Source: Lindgomyces ingoldianus (taxonomy: Eukaryota > Ascomycota > Dothideomycetes > Pleosporales > Lindgomycetaceae). Taken from it: 64,000 bases of DNA. Positions 47,424 through 58,531 of this stretch are shown here, piece by piece. Position 1 is the first letter of the stretch. Each line of letters begins with the position of its first letter. The notes below the pieces were generated by a model. That model did no database searches, was not told the DNA's origin, and worked only from the letters and a program-made list of their open reading frames with translations. The position numbers and the translations under genes are program-made. The stretch lies in NCBI RefSeq assembly GCF_010093535.1, contig NW_022985178.1, forward strand, positions 586,505 to 650,504, in the 5' to 3' direction.

Positions 47424-48392
47424 CAGTGTGTCCAACCGTTAGTTACGGAGCCTTTTGGAGGTTGTATAGTACAGTTACGGAAGAGTCGGCTGTTACTAAC
47501 TAACTGTACGGAGGAGATGACGTTGGTGTACGGTTTGGATACAGTAACTGAAGTATTATGAAGTAATTGCGCTGAAGCTAAAGACTATACCTAATTAGGA
47601 AGTTATAATACCCCTTGTAAGATCTACAGTTATTAATCTCACTAGTAACAGCAATGTTATGTAACTAATTCCTCTATTATTAACGCTAGTAGTTAATTCC
47701 TCCCTATTGTAATAGTCTTCTTAGCCTGTGAGAAGCACCGCTTGCACTTACATAAGGTTGCTGGGATTAATAGGAAATTAAGGGCAATATTAATCTTAAA
47801 GGCAATTCTGACGTTATAGCGGGCATTATTTAGGTGCTCCTTAGCCTGGGTATCTTGCATATGCTTTGAAGGAGTTGCTTCACGCGAGGACGGCCTAGAT
47901 GGGCCAGGTAAGGTCATGCGGGCCTTCTCTAAGCGTCGGGATGAGGCAGCATGATATATCTGGGTGGCAGAACGGCTGGATGAGGCATGTGAGGATGAGG
48001 CTTGTGAGGATGAGGCCCGCAAGGATGGGGCCTGTAAGGTGGTAACACGCTGAGATGACCGCGTTATTAATTAGGATAGGAATTGGGACATTATAATAGG
48101 CAAAAGAATAAGGTAGATGGCATAGTTGCTGAATTTGTTAGAAGATTGCTAACAAAACACGCACTAACAGCATTCTCCGCATTAATCTCCGAACACGAGC
48201 CCCCTGGCCCTTAGCAACCTGCCTTTAACAGCCTAAAACTACTAAAAATCCTATATACTACTGTAAACGGTTAGTACAGCAGCCTCATGTATAGTACAGT
48301 ATACTGAGTAGATGCCCTGTACGTACGTACGTGACCAAAATCGGTGTACTGCAGTACTGTACTATTAGGTGTACTAACGGTTGGACACACTG
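47424..48392. mobile_element. non-autonomous hAT-like DNA transposon, 969 bp
   Basis: The two ends are perfect 20-bp terminal inverted repeats, CAGTGTGTCCAACCGTTAGT at 47424-47443 and its complement at 48373-48392. The element is flanked by an 8-bp target duplication, GAGCCGGC, at 47416-47423 and 48393-48400. A CAGTG terminus and 8-bp duplication are hallmarks of the hAT superfamily. Both subterminal regions carry TAGTACAGT-like strings. Inside is one minus-strand frame (47693-48022, 109 codons, Ser-rich then a CKCKRC pair) that is far too short for a transposase; it may be a leftover. The perfect ends and duplication suggest recent insertion. The element would need an autonomous relative to move. 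Confidence 0.9.
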
Positions 48393-48400
48393 GAGCCGGC
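48393..48400. repeat. right 8-bp target-site duplication (GAGCCGGC)
   Basis: Identical to 47416-47423 on the other side of the element. Confidence 0.9.
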
Positions 48401-48739
48401 GACTGCTAAGATCGTAGGCATAAGGCCAAGTAGGACGCTCGCGGCTGCCATGTCGGCTTTGGTGACTTCTGGAAGGGCCTCAAGAATACAGCTGATAACA
48501 GGACCTGTGAAGGCTGCATTTGTCGGGCTGCCCCCTGAGACTCCGACTTTAGACCAGTCCGAGTTTGGTGACTGCGTGTGGAGGAAGTTGTTGTATTCCT
48601 CTGAGCAGTTGTTGCGTAGTGCGGCTTCAAGAAGGAGCCCGTAGAAGGGATACCAATGTTTGAATCTATTGGGAACGGCGCCCGTAAAAGGAAGGAAGGA
48701 TAAGAGGAGACATGGTAAGAGAATACTTTTGAGGACCAT

Positions 48740-49044
48740 GACGCTGCTAGATGTCACAGTGTTGCGGTATTCTGGTCGATGAGTGTGAGAAGGAAAGGAA
48801 TCCAGCCTTGATGAGATTTAAACGGAAAGTGACAAACAGGGCTGAGGTTTGCATTTGTTTCGCAATCCTTGTTGGTGAAGATCTGTATTCAAAGAGGAAT
48901 GGTAGTTAGGGGCGGAAACGGAACCGTGAGCCTGATCCTCCACACATTACTTTCGTTAGGCGCGCGTTTAAAAGGCGCTATCAGAACCTCGCATTGCAGT
49001 GCTCCAAGGCTATATAAAGATAAAAATAGATTAGAGGAACCCTG
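48740..49044. other. short intergenic region
   Basis: It lies upstream of the disrupted membrane gene and downstream of DNA ligase I, both on the minus strand. It should hold the former gene's promoter. Nothing else was recognised. Confidence 0.5.
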
Positions 49045-51693
49045 TCACTCTCTATCATCTTCCCTTTCTACTCTCCTCTCCTCCTTCCTCGGCGCCCTCC
49101 CCTCCTGCTTTCTCCACATCTCCGCCAACTCCGCCGCTTCCGTCGCCTCCTCAATCCCCTTATCCTCCCTGACCTTCAAAAACCTCGGGAACCTAGTACT
49201 CAACCCCCTCTCCTCACTCACTAGCCCAATCGCCGCTGTATATGTCGGACTAAGCGTGATGTCCGCAAACGCTACTTCCCAAACCTCCTGCGGTTCGAAC
49301 CAGACATCTGGCCAACCACCTCCGCCATTGTATTCCACATAGGTGGGCTTAGTTTGTAGCACGTTTGCGTTCTCGGGGTCATCTTTGTCGTATTTGGCGC
49401 GGTTGGCGGCGTAAAATTTGTCAGTGAAGCCGGACATACATTTTGTGACGGCTTCTAGGGTCCCAGATTCGGCGTTACGGACGGCGAGGAGGATAGGGGA
49501 CCACCATTTTGCTTTGCGGCCGTTGCCGTGAAACCCGCCGATCGGGATTAGGTCGAGCGTGTCAGCGGATGTGTTATAATCCTTTTTAACTTTGAGCCAT
49601 GAGTCGAGGCGTTTGTCGGGTTCGTAGGTTGCAAGGAGGGCTTTGCGGCGGGAGGGCTTGGAAACATCTTTCTCGGCCTCTGTTGAGGGGGTTTTGGACT
49701 TGGAATTAGAGTTCTCACCTTTTTTCTTCGGGGTCATGGGTTCCGTGGGCTGCGTGTCTTCTGCTGCGTCAAGTTGAGCTTCGAGCTCGGGATTGGGCAG
49801 GTTGTCGAGGACTTTGACCATAATGCCTTCGCACTTGATCTCTGTTGCGCTTTTGAAGAATAATTGAACAGCTTCGACGTCGACAGAAGTCGCGTCCATG
49901 CTCTTAACCCAAGTAAAGTGGTTTGGTATTTCGACAAAGAGGTTCCTTAAAAGTTCTCTTCTTTCCCTAAATGGCCGATCTAGCAGTTCTTCACCGTTGA
50001 GGTACATGAGATCAAACGTGAAAAGACAAACGTCGATCTTTACACTCCCAATGACTACGTCCTTGCGGGCTCGGTTGGCAAGCGTTTGGAAAGTCTTGAG
50101 TTCCCCGGATTCGCGATCGATAGCGACAACTTCCCCTTCGAGGATGAAGCTAGAAACTCCCTCTCCTCGGAATTTCGGGACAAGAGAGACGAGATCGGGG
50201 TACTTATCTGTCATGACTTCTAGGTGGCGGGAAAAGATGGTGACTATTCCCTTTTCATCGCAGTGAACTTGCGCTCTCTGGCCGTCATATTTGAATTCGC
50301 AGCTGAAGTCTCTTCCTTGTAGTTTCGTGATCATTTCTCCTAAATCTCGGGTAATGCTACCAAGCATTGGCCGAAGTGGGATATGCAAAGCTAGTCCACA
50401 GCGTAGAAGCAATTCCTCGCAGACACCAATGTCGAGCAGCGTAGGTATCAGGTCATTATAATTTGGCCGCCGGGCAAAGCAAGCTTTGACAATTTCTTCG
50501 TTCTTTGAGTAAAGCTCTGCCAGGTCTTCCTTCTTTAGCTCAGAGAGGGATTTTTTATCTCGTATCTCGAACGCCGCATTTGGTGGCCTGGAAAGCAGGA
50601 AGGCGCGTGAAAGGGCGATGAGCATCGTAGTCTTCACAGCCCCGATGCGAAGATGCTGTACGAGAGTTCTCACAATATACCGACTTTCCTCGGCACCTCT
50701 GGCATCCTGAACAAGCCGCTCCACTATTCTCTGCTTCGCCTCGACACTGCCGTGGCCCTTGCTGTTCGCAATCTTGATCAACGAATTGAACACACTCTTG
50801 ATTGTCAAAGGCTTGGGCTTCCGGAGAGTGAACGATTGCTTCTTCTTCGCTTCAAATGCCACATCCCCTGGATCTCCATACTTGTTGTATAATTTCTTCA
50901 ATCCTAAATTATCCAGTCCGCAAACCTTCTTCAGCGCCTTCGATATCGCCGAGCCACCAAGACCCAGTTCGAGATCGATATAAGGGGGAGCGATAGAGTT
51001 TGTCGCCAGCCAGACCGCAGGTAGCAAGCTCTCCGGGTCGCCTTCAATTATCGTCCGTAACAGGTTTACCAATGTATCCACAATCTTTATCCTGCTCTGT
51101 GTGCCGTTGACTAAGACGAAGCATCGCGTCAACAAGGCATAGGTGGCATTGCCTCCTTCTGACGCCCAATGCTTTTGCAGATCTGGTATATGCTGTGATG
51201 GATCAAACTTGAGGGAACTCTGGTCGAAAGGGACGTTGGCGGATATGGTGTCTTCCTCTGCGGTGGTAGATTGGAGGGAAAGCGTATTATTCTGCTTCGG
51301 TGGTGCGAGATTGGAGGCCAAATTGGGGGCTGATTGGGGGTCTAGTTCATTAGAAATCCTATTGGCTGTATCTTCAGGCCGAATTTCCAGAGTGCCAGTC
51401 GTCACAGGCTTTCCAGGGTCTTCGTAAAGATCATTGGAGTGTTCAGCAGTCCTAATCCTATCCTCCTGATTCCACTCTTCTTGCAGCTTTCTTGCAAGCT
51501 CTTCATCGGTCAGTGGAGACCCATCTAATTCCCTCGGCCCTGGCGCATCCTTCATAGGCTCTTTCGAAGCTTTTGGAGCTGTGACAACCTTTGCAGCCTC
51601 TTTCTGCTTCGCGAAGAAGTAATCTAGACCGCGAACCGGCTGCTCCGAATCATTGTAATCGTTCTTCTTTCGGCGCTTCGCGGGGCTGCTCAT
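49045..51693 (-). CDS. LIG1: ATP-dependent DNA ligase I, 882 aa, single exon
   Basis: I place the start at 51693; the frame extends 38 codons further upstream, but from here the protein opens with the nuclear-signal-like SPAKRRKK. A PCNA-interaction-like motif with hydrophobic Leu23 and Phe26-Phe27 follows, lacking the canonical Gln. The DNA-binding domain spans about residues 160-400. The nucleotidyltransferase motif EFKYDGQRAQ has the adenylated lysine at about 468. Downstream come FILEGEVVA, the CLFTFDLMYLNGE strand, GIMVK and SWLKVKKDY motifs and the OB-fold ending in a charged tail. The enzyme seals Okazaki fragments and completes excision repair. An MCB-like ACGCG at 51851-51855 lies 158 bp upstream, compatible with G1/S control. 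Confidence 0.96.
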   Translation of the reverse strand: MSSPAKRRKKNDYNDSEQPVRGLDYFFAKQKEAAKVVTAPKASKEPMKDAPGPRELDGSPLTDEELARKLQEEWNQEDRIRTAEHSNDLYEDPGKPVTTGTLEIRPEDTANRISNELDPQSAPNLASNLAPPKQNNTLSLQSTTAEEDTISANVPFDQSSLKFDPSQHIPDLQKHWASEGGNATYALLTRCFVLVNGTQSRIKIVDTLVNLLRTIIEGDPESLLPAVWLATNSIAPPYIDLELGLGGSAISKALKKVCGLDNLGLKKLYNKYGDPGDVAFEAKKKQSFTLRKPKPLTIKSVFNSLIKIANSKGHGSVEAKQRIVERLVQDARGAEESRYIVRTLVQHLRIGAVKTTMLIALSRAFLLSRPPNAAFEIRDKKSLSELKKEDLAELYSKNEEIVKACFARRPNYNDLIPTLLDIGVCEELLLRCGLALHIPLRPMLGSITRDLGEMITKLQGRDFSCEFKYDGQRAQVHCDEKGIVTIFSRHLEVMTDKYPDLVSLVPKFRGEGVSSFILEGEVVAIDRESGELKTFQTLANRARKDVVIGSVKIDVCLFTFDLMYLNGEELLDRPFRERRELLRNLFVEIPNHFTWVKSMDATSVDVEAVQLFFKSATEIKCEGIMVKVLDNLPNPELEAQLDAAEDTQPTEPMTPKKKGENSNSKSKTPSTEAEKDVSKPSRRKALLATYEPDKRLDSWLKVKKDYNTSADTLDLIPIGGFHGNGRKAKWWSPILLAVRNAESGTLEAVTKCMSGFTDKFYAANRAKYDKDDPENANVLQTKPTYVEYNGGGGWPDVWFEPQEVWEVAFADITLSPTYTAAIGLVSEERGLSTRFPRFLKVREDKGIEEATEAAELAEMWRKQEGRAPRKEERRVEREDDRE

Positions 51694-52166
51694 AATGACT
51701 GTAGGAAGGGATTTAGTGCAGCTACCGTGAATCGTCCATAGTTTTTCAGAAGGCGAGTCTTGCAGGCGTCGCGAGTTAAGACGAGACCTTGGGGTGTATG
51801 TCATCATTCACCCGCTTGGACCACACCTTATTTCGCCGCTTCACGTGCTCACGCGCTAGCCCTCTCAACAACGTTGCTCCACCTGTTGGGGTTCTATCTC
51901 CATGTCCTCACGTACAGCGTTAAAAGGCAACATTTCGCACGAGGGGTAATCTCGGTAGGGCTTGTTTCGTTTGTGACGATACCAATGACTTCTCTACAAA
52001 CATACGAAACCACGTCCACGTCCATCGCGAAGCCAAGACGTGTCGCACAGGTATAGATATCTGATATTCTTCTATCTCAACACAGCCATCTATGTCCCTT
52101 ACTTCACTTATTAGCGATCGAGACTAAATACATAGTTTTTATTGTTCAGCGCATTCAGGCCATCTT
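51694..52166. promoter_or_regulatory. promoter of DNA ligase I, 3' side of the phosphate transporter
   Basis: It contains CACGTG at 51842-51847 and ACGCG at 51851-51855, close together. ACGCG is the core of the MluI cell-cycle box that controls yeast CDC9. Binding here is inferred, not shown. Confidence 0.45.
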
Positions 52167-54136
52167 CTAAACAGACCGCAGAACCTGTTCCACCTTCCCA
52201 ACATCCCTCGACCTTACATTATCTGGATCATACTCCGGGGTACCCTCAATCTCCCCAGCCAACTGCTCAAGCGTCTTCCTCTTCGTCTCGGGAATCAGCA
52301 AGGTCGTAAACAGCCCCGCAAACATGAACACAGAGTAAATCTGCATAACATGATTTAACCAAGGCGACGCAGTCGACCCAGGAGGCGCCCCGCGCGTACG
52401 CAGGGGACCGATCAGCACTTGCGCGATAATCGATCCGACTTTCCCGGAAGCAGCTGAGATGCCATGGGCGGTGCTGCGGTAGCGGGTTGGGAAGCACTCG
52501 CCTGGCACGATGAAGGTGGTGGCGTTGGGGCCGAAGTTGAAGAAGAATTGCGCGAGGACGTAGAGAGCGAGGAGAGCTTGCCCGCTGAGATGATGATATG
52601 CAAAGCCGATGACGCAGAAAATAATGGTGAGGATGCCGAAGCCGGCAAGTTGAATGGGTTTGCGGCCGATGGTGTCGACGGTCGCAACGGTGAACCAATA
52701 TCCAGGGATGGCACCAGCGCACGTGATAATCAGGTTACCGACAGCTTGGTTGTAGAAGATCTTGTATACATTTTCGCCCTTTGCGTAACCAATCTGGGTC
52801 AGGATTATCGAGTTGTTGAGGCCGAGGCCTGGTTCAGTTAGTCAATGGCCCTTTGGAAAGCAATGTCAGTTTAAGCAATACGTACCATAGAAGGCGACAT
52901 CGAGCAGGAACCATGAGCCGGCAGTTCCAATCAAGACCTTTCCGTTCTTCCATCTGCAAACCCACGAGAAGAAATCAGACCACGAAGCCTTTGGGATCTC
53001 AAGCTGGTGTTCATCATTCTCCTTAGCACGAACGCGAGTTATCTCATCAGGGTGACCCTTATGGGCGCCAGTTCTAAATGCCCTGACATCAGAGCTAGCC
53101 TGAACAACGTCGCGGTCGACATCGAAGGTATAACGAGGGGTTTCTGGGATCGTGAGGCGGTAATAGAGAGCAATGCAGCCCGGAACGGCACCGAAGCCAA
53201 CAACAACACGCCACATCTTATCGACAGCCAAGCCGCAAACACCATCGCACTTGTCGACCGACTTGGCCGTCATCAGAGACTCCTTGAAACCGGCAGTGAC
53301 CACGAGAGCAACCATAGCTGCAGCGAACTGTCCGATGCCTTGCATAGCAAAGACGGATCCCATCATAGCACCTCTCCATTTTGTTGTCGCGAATTCGGAC
53401 GTAATAATGGAGGATAGGGGGTAGTCGCCGCCGATTCCTTCAAGCTTGTTAGCCATGCGTTGACAGAAAGTCTTGTGCTAACTTGCCAATTCCCATGAGA
53501 ACACGCCAGAAGACGATAACACCAACGATAGAGGCAGCAGGAGAGTTAGCGGAAAGGGCTTGAGCGACAGTTGCGAAGATGATCAAGATGAGTTCAAGAC
53601 CATACATCTTCTTTCGACCGACGATGTCAGCCAGGATACCTAGTAGATGTTAATTAACATTCACAAGACATGGGGAAATACATACCGAAGCCAACTTGCC
53701 CAATGACCGTGCCAGTCGAAGTAGAAACCTTGATAGCCGTATCTGCTTTCGTAGGAATCTTTCCAGGAGACGAATGCGCATTGTGCCAGAAGACAACTCC
53801 AAGCATAGAAGTAACCATGTTCACAGCAAATAAATCGTAGGCATCTTCCACGATTGTCAGATCCAGAGTCTAAATTCCCATGCAACGCTCAGACACACCT
53901 GTGAAGAAACCAATACCAGCGACCACGATGGCACGGACATGATACCATCCAAACGGTGCCTTGTCGATTTCGGCCAGAGCAAGACGTCGACGCTCATTTG
54001 GGTCTGCAATGTGTGCGTAGTCGTTGTGGAAGTTGTGGAAGGCTGCATTGCCTCCAGCCGTCCTATCCACTGCTTAGTATACTAAGCCTACATCCAATTC
54101 AAGACGTCATACATACTTGTGGACGATCTGAGACAT
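52167..54136 (-). CDS. PHO84: PHO84-like high-affinity H+/phosphate symporter (MFS), 569 aa
   Basis: Six exons: 54136-54117, 54062-53899, 53844-53686, 53639-53487, 53437-52886 and 52828-52167. Introns are 46-57 nt; all phases close on 570 codons. For the first intron the acceptor that keeps the frame is at 54063, beyond a TACTAAG branch site. The fourth intron (53486-53438) has a GC donor, and using it restores the family's MGIGIGGDYPLSS sequence. The protein shows the MFS phosphate-porter features: FFTDAYDLFAVN in TM1, GFGILADIVGRKKMYG, the long central loop, WFLLDVAFYGLGLN in TM7, DTIGRKP and VPGECFPTRYRSTAHGISAA. It should import inorganic phosphate at the plasma membrane. The substrate is inferred from the family. 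Confidence 0.94.
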
Positions 54137-57070
54137 GGTGATTCGTTTCACTTGAATGAATGCAAATTAGAAGAGCAGAATAAAGAGTGAACCTGTTCCT
54201 CCCAAAGGAGCACAGAAAAGAAAGGAGGAGAGTTTCACGCGCGGATTGTGAAGGGTTTATCAATACCCCCCTCAGCTCACTACCATGCACGCGCGAGGTT
54301 GCCTTTTACAAAAGAGGCTCAAATTCCGCAAGCTGTATCCGCACTTAAGCATTTGCGCTGTGGAAGGGCGTTCTTGTGATGCAACCACGCCACCTCTCTG
54401 CTTCCAAAGCCGCCTTCTCTCGTACTTCTCTTGGGGTGGACCCTGCAGCGACATGTCGGCCTCTTGTCGTTCGCTAGAGAGATGGAGCGGGAACTCAAGA
54501 TAAGTACCGGGAAAGCCTAGAATGGGAAAGTGGCTTGGAATTTCTAGAATTGGGTATCGCCTTTGTCCTCTCACACTCTGCGAGTTTGAAGCTTGATACT
54601 TGACTTCGGGAGACGGAAACGAAGCGATGTCGCCGAAATCAACCAATCAAAATACATGAATCGGGGGCGTGCCCAAACGACGGGTGAAGAGCACTCTGTC
54701 AGACGGGAGCGGAACACCACGGTGTGGCGTTTTGGCTGGATCAAGCACGCAAAGAGACAAAAGACAGCCCGGATGGCGTTTTAAAGTACATGCAAGCACT
54801 CGCAGAAGGTTTCTGGAAAAACACGGCGTTGGGCAATCGCGATTCGACATCTCTTGAAAGCATGCATCCTTCGATTAGGAACAGGCAAGACAGCACACGA
54901 CACTCGCTGCTGCACACCTGTGATTGGACCACTGCAACAGAGGAAGTGGTCTTGTTATCAGAGGGACACATCTAGCAACATCTCACGCGAGCACAGCGTA
55001 CGTCGTGGAATGAGGTATTGAACACTGTAAAGATACGACGATAAGCAAATAGCTCCGTTTAACTGCCGAGATGACCGTTGGGAGTGGGGTGTAGTCGCTA
55101 GATGATGCCGTGTAATGCGCCGAAAACGAGCACATAATAGTTGCCATCAATGGATTGTATTCCAACTCTTAGTCTCGTCCACTCTCATGTAAAGTTGGCG
55201 GCTCTAAGGTCAGTTTATCGACTAGATCGTGTTTGATGTGAGTTTTCCCTGGGAATTAGATCCGCTGAGGAAGAGAGATGTGTCAAGTTTAGGTAGAAGG
55301 ATCTTCAGATTTCGCCTTTGGTTTCAGGAGAGCTTCAGGCGCAAAAGGGTTGAGGAGCTCCAGTAATATAGTCATATTTGTTGCAGATGAGCTTTAGTTG
55401 AAGATGTCAGATTCCCCAGGACGCCTTCGCACTTTCCAAGGTTGTGCCTAACATATGATCTGTGACCACAGAGCTGAGGGCACTTCCATTATGTCTTTAC
55501 CCTTCACACTCTCACAATCCTCACGCTCATCGGCTAGAACGATAAAGTCCTCTTCTGCTGATCTTCGAATGAGTGCTGCTCGCACACAGTTGACTCTCTC
55601 TTCGCTCCCTCACGATGCAGCTCGGCAGAGTCGTCTACTATGGTCGCAGCGGTAAGTAGCGTCAGTAGCTTGGCAAAATGGATGAGCTCATCGTGTTGCT
55701 TCAGTCTCTGTTCCTCATTATAGCTGATGGGTTGGCTGGCTAACCTTCGTTTTCGACCCTAGGATAGAGTGAGTACTACTTACCCCTGCGACAATAATAG
55801 ATATGTAGTTTTATCTACTTCTAATTCGCTCCTCCCGATGAATCCGCCAGATGTGTCAACGCAACAACAAAGGATAAACATCATTCTTGGCTTATCACAT
55901 GCTTCGAGATGCAAGACATCACACAATCCGAAAAGGCTGCAATTGTGTAGCGAATATCACCGCCACAAGTTTGCATCACAACGAAAGCTCAAATACTCGG
56001 CAAAGCACTTATCCGCATTCGAACGGATGCTAAGCACGTGGCTGCACTGCTTCAATCCTCGTATCACCCACGTGAGGTATCATTTCTATGTATATTCTAT
56101 ATATGCGTAAGTATATCGGTCTGTCGATCTTCACGACATCTTCGTTACGCGTATCGACTTCGTTGGCTCTCCAGGTCTTCCGAGTCACATTCGCTAGCTA
56201 TTTTTTATCAATCTATTCCATTTTCGGTCTTTCGTTTTGTTCCACGATACCAGCAGTGAGAAGAGCATTTCGAATAGATGCTTTCTCCCAACCTCACATT
56301 TCCAAGATTTTGAGCGACTGGTCAACCCCCTTTTTTCAATGGACAATTTCGGAAGCCCAAATGACACGGGCGCTTGAGCTCACATGTTTCCCCAGCGGGC
56401 AATTGCAGGCCAAGATATTCCCTCTCATCCGATGACAGCATATGGCATCTCGCATATGCGCTGGCCCGAATCTTGTCCTCCACTAGAATATTATCTCGGC
56501 GCCTTCTCCTTGTGCGTCAACTTGACGACAACCAATCTCTGTGTTGTCAATACCCAACTAAGCGGCTTACAGGCACGGGTGTGACTTCAGCTGCCCTCGA
56601 ATTGGCACACCTGGGGGACAGGTGTAATTGAAATAATTTGTCTTTCGTGGAAGGAGGCAAAAAAACGCGTGGTCCGTACTCACCGCTGCAGGCTCGGTAG
56701 CATTAGGGAGTATTATGAGGTATCATGATGAGTGTATGTGGTAGTAATGCTGCACTGGATGCTCACCGCTACGTCAACGTCCGTAGAAGCAGGTATTTGG
56801 AATTTGGGCCGAAGGAAGATATAAAAGCACACTGAAGAGGCTGGGACATCGGCTTCCACATCACCAAGTCAAATCCCTCCGCTTCCTCTCTCTTCACGTC
56901 TCTAGCGACACCCGAATAAGACTCTCTCGTTTCACAAGTCTTCTCCCCAGGACACCAACGGAAACTTTCCCCAAAGTCGAACGGCTCTCCAGCCTCGCTA
57001 CCACTAAAGCCTCTATCCTTACCGTACCACACCATACCAAGCACGAAAAACCAATTACGAAACACGAACC
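54137..57070. other. 2.9-kb intergenic region with possible short exons
   Basis: It lies upstream of the phosphate transporter and before the secreted-protein gene. At 55490-55652 a Ser/Arg-rich frame ends at a good GTAAGT donor, and an open stretch with possible AG acceptors lies at about 55795-56110. I could not connect them into a protein I recognise. The rest shows only short overlapping frames. Confidence 0.4.
56820..56827 (+). promoter_or_regulatory. TATA box (TATAAAAG) of the secreted-protein gene
   Basis: A consensus TATAAAAG lies 244 bp upstream of the ATG at 57071, with a long C/A-rich leader between. It suggests inducible, high-level expression, which fits a secreted protein. Confidence 0.5.
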
Positions 57071-57463
57071 ATGAAATCCCTCGTCCTCACCACCACCATC
57101 CTCCTCTCCCTTGCCCTCGCGCACCCCCTATCCGGAAACCCGAACCCCTCTATCACCTTCAACTCAACCTGCGCCACCATTCTCGCAGCCGATCCCACTC
57201 TCGAACTCTGCGCCGAACTCAGCAACAGCACCGACTGCAGCAATCCCATCACCGTTATCACAGGTACCGATTGCATAAACATCGATGTCGCGCAACTGGG
57301 TGCTATCGACGTGAAGAAAGGCACCGTCTTCGCGGGCTATACTTATGCCAATTGCAGAGGGAATCCGGATGTGTTGGCGGGGAAGATGTGGCGAGAGGAG
57401 CAGCAGGGGTGTGAGGCGTTCTATGGAGCGAGGAGGACGATTCGGAGTTGGAGGGCTGGATAG
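57071..57463 (+). CDS. small secreted protein with six cysteines, 130 aa
   Basis: Single exon. The first 17 residues are a clear signal peptide (Met-Lys-Ser, then a Leu/Thr/Ile core ending in Ala-Leu-Ala). The mature part has six Cys (in TCATI, LCAEL, DCSNP, DCINI, NCRGN and GCEAF contexts), enough for three disulfides, and two possible N-glycosylation sites (Asn-Ser-Thr). No enzyme or chitin-binding motif is visible. Size, Cys content and a strong TATA box fit a secreted effector-like or cell-wall protein; this is inference. The Arg-rich last ten residues are unusual and might signal a missed intron near the end. Confidence 0.78.
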   Translation: MKSLVLTTTILLSLALAHPLSGNPNPSITFNSTCATILAADPTLELCAELSNSTDCSNPITVITGTDCINIDVAQLGAIDVKKGTVFAGYTYANCRGNPDVLAGKMWREEQQGCEAFYGARRTIRSWRAG

Positions 57464-58531
57464 GGGAAGATATAGAAGCCTGGAGAAGAGATTTAGTAGA
57501 GGGAGTGGGAAAGGGCATGGTGGTACAGAAACTTAACCACTCTTTTTCTAATAATGTGGGTATATCAAAGGTGCCGATATATCGGTTAGCTTGGATGTGA
57601 TTTTGAAAAATTCTCCGGCTTTTGGAGAATAAACTCATGTTTCGGATATCTAAATTATTTGTACATGGTAGCTCCGCATGATTACGTGCAATGCCACAGG
57701 TTATCATTTCCCTTCAAGGTCTTCCATGGGTCTTCCATGGAAACTGTGGATTGATCAGGAAGGATTGCTCAGTAATCGCCATCTCTTAGGCAACTCGTAG
57801 TTCTAGCATACCCCAATATAAGGTGTCTTGTACCCCAGAATTTCACGATGAACCGTTCCATTTCTTATTTCGTCCGTGGAGATGACGGTCCAAGAGCGAT
57901 TGTGCTTCTCCGATATGATTCCGCAAGTCGGGATCGAAGTAGAAGGCGAGGAAAACCTAGTTTTGCATCTTGTGAGCATTGATGCCCATAGGATTATGCT
58001 TCGGCTACTACATAACGACTTACTACATAGAGAGTAAGTTATCTAACCGTCTTTGATGGCTGACCGCCTCTATATCCCTGTAAGCGTTGGCCAAATGTCT
58101 CATGTTGAAGAGCGCTCGTATCGGGTCCTCACCCGTTGGAAGCAAGAGGAAAGTGGTGGTGGGGAACACTATTCGTTTATGCCTACTATCACTAGGGGAG
58201 GGCTCCCGAGGTGTCGCAGAAAGCCAAGTTTATAGCCGGGGTGGATGAAGAAGATCTTGCACAAGAAGCTTTGATCAGGCATATATTTGCGTATGTAGCC
58301 TTCTGACAACAATATTTACAAACTGACTATTTGTCTTGGAACTGGAGAGCGTGTACAGAGTCTCGGCTTGCTGACTGCTGTCATGTGTATCCTGGCCCGC
58401 AATCAGCGCCCAGATTGATTACACATGGACACATGCGACAGACCAGAGTAACAATGGTGATGTGTCGTAGCAGATACCAGCATCCTGTAATCCATTTTAG
58501 TGCTTCTCCGGCGATCAGAAATTCTCTAGCT
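57464..58531. other. convergent intergenic region
   Basis: It lies between the secreted-protein gene (+) and the Zn2Cys6 gene (-). Short frames at 58053-58235 and 58331-58591 have no recognisable features. Confidence 0.5.

Larger units (their letters stand above)
46671..48739 (-). pseudogene. membrane-protein gene split by a hAT-like insertion and carrying in-frame stops
   Basis: The ATG at 48739 starts a signal peptide (MVLKSILLPCLLLSFLPFTG), followed by an extracytoplasmic-looking stretch and then hydrophobic helices. The frame is broken at 48393 by the inserted element and resumes at 47415. If one 8-bp target duplication and the element are ignored, the two parts join in frame, 347 + 745 nt, a multiple of three. 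Downstream, the frame meets TAG at 46919-46917 and again at 46901-46899, then stays open through hydrophobic sequence to TAG at 46671. Both internal stops are one C-to-T change from CAG. Several transmembrane helices are predicted by eye. I know no function; related proteins occur in other ascomycetes, as I recall. Confidence 0.75.

Noticed and set aside
47693..48022. Transposase gene inside the hAT-like element
   Set aside because: Only 109 codons and Ser-rich, with one CxCxxC group; hAT transposases are several hundred residues long with an RNase-H-like core not seen here.
55490..56110. Two-to-three-exon gene starting MSLPFTLSQ
   Set aside because: A good donor at 55653 exists, but every joining I tried needs tiny exons or gives unconvincing protein.
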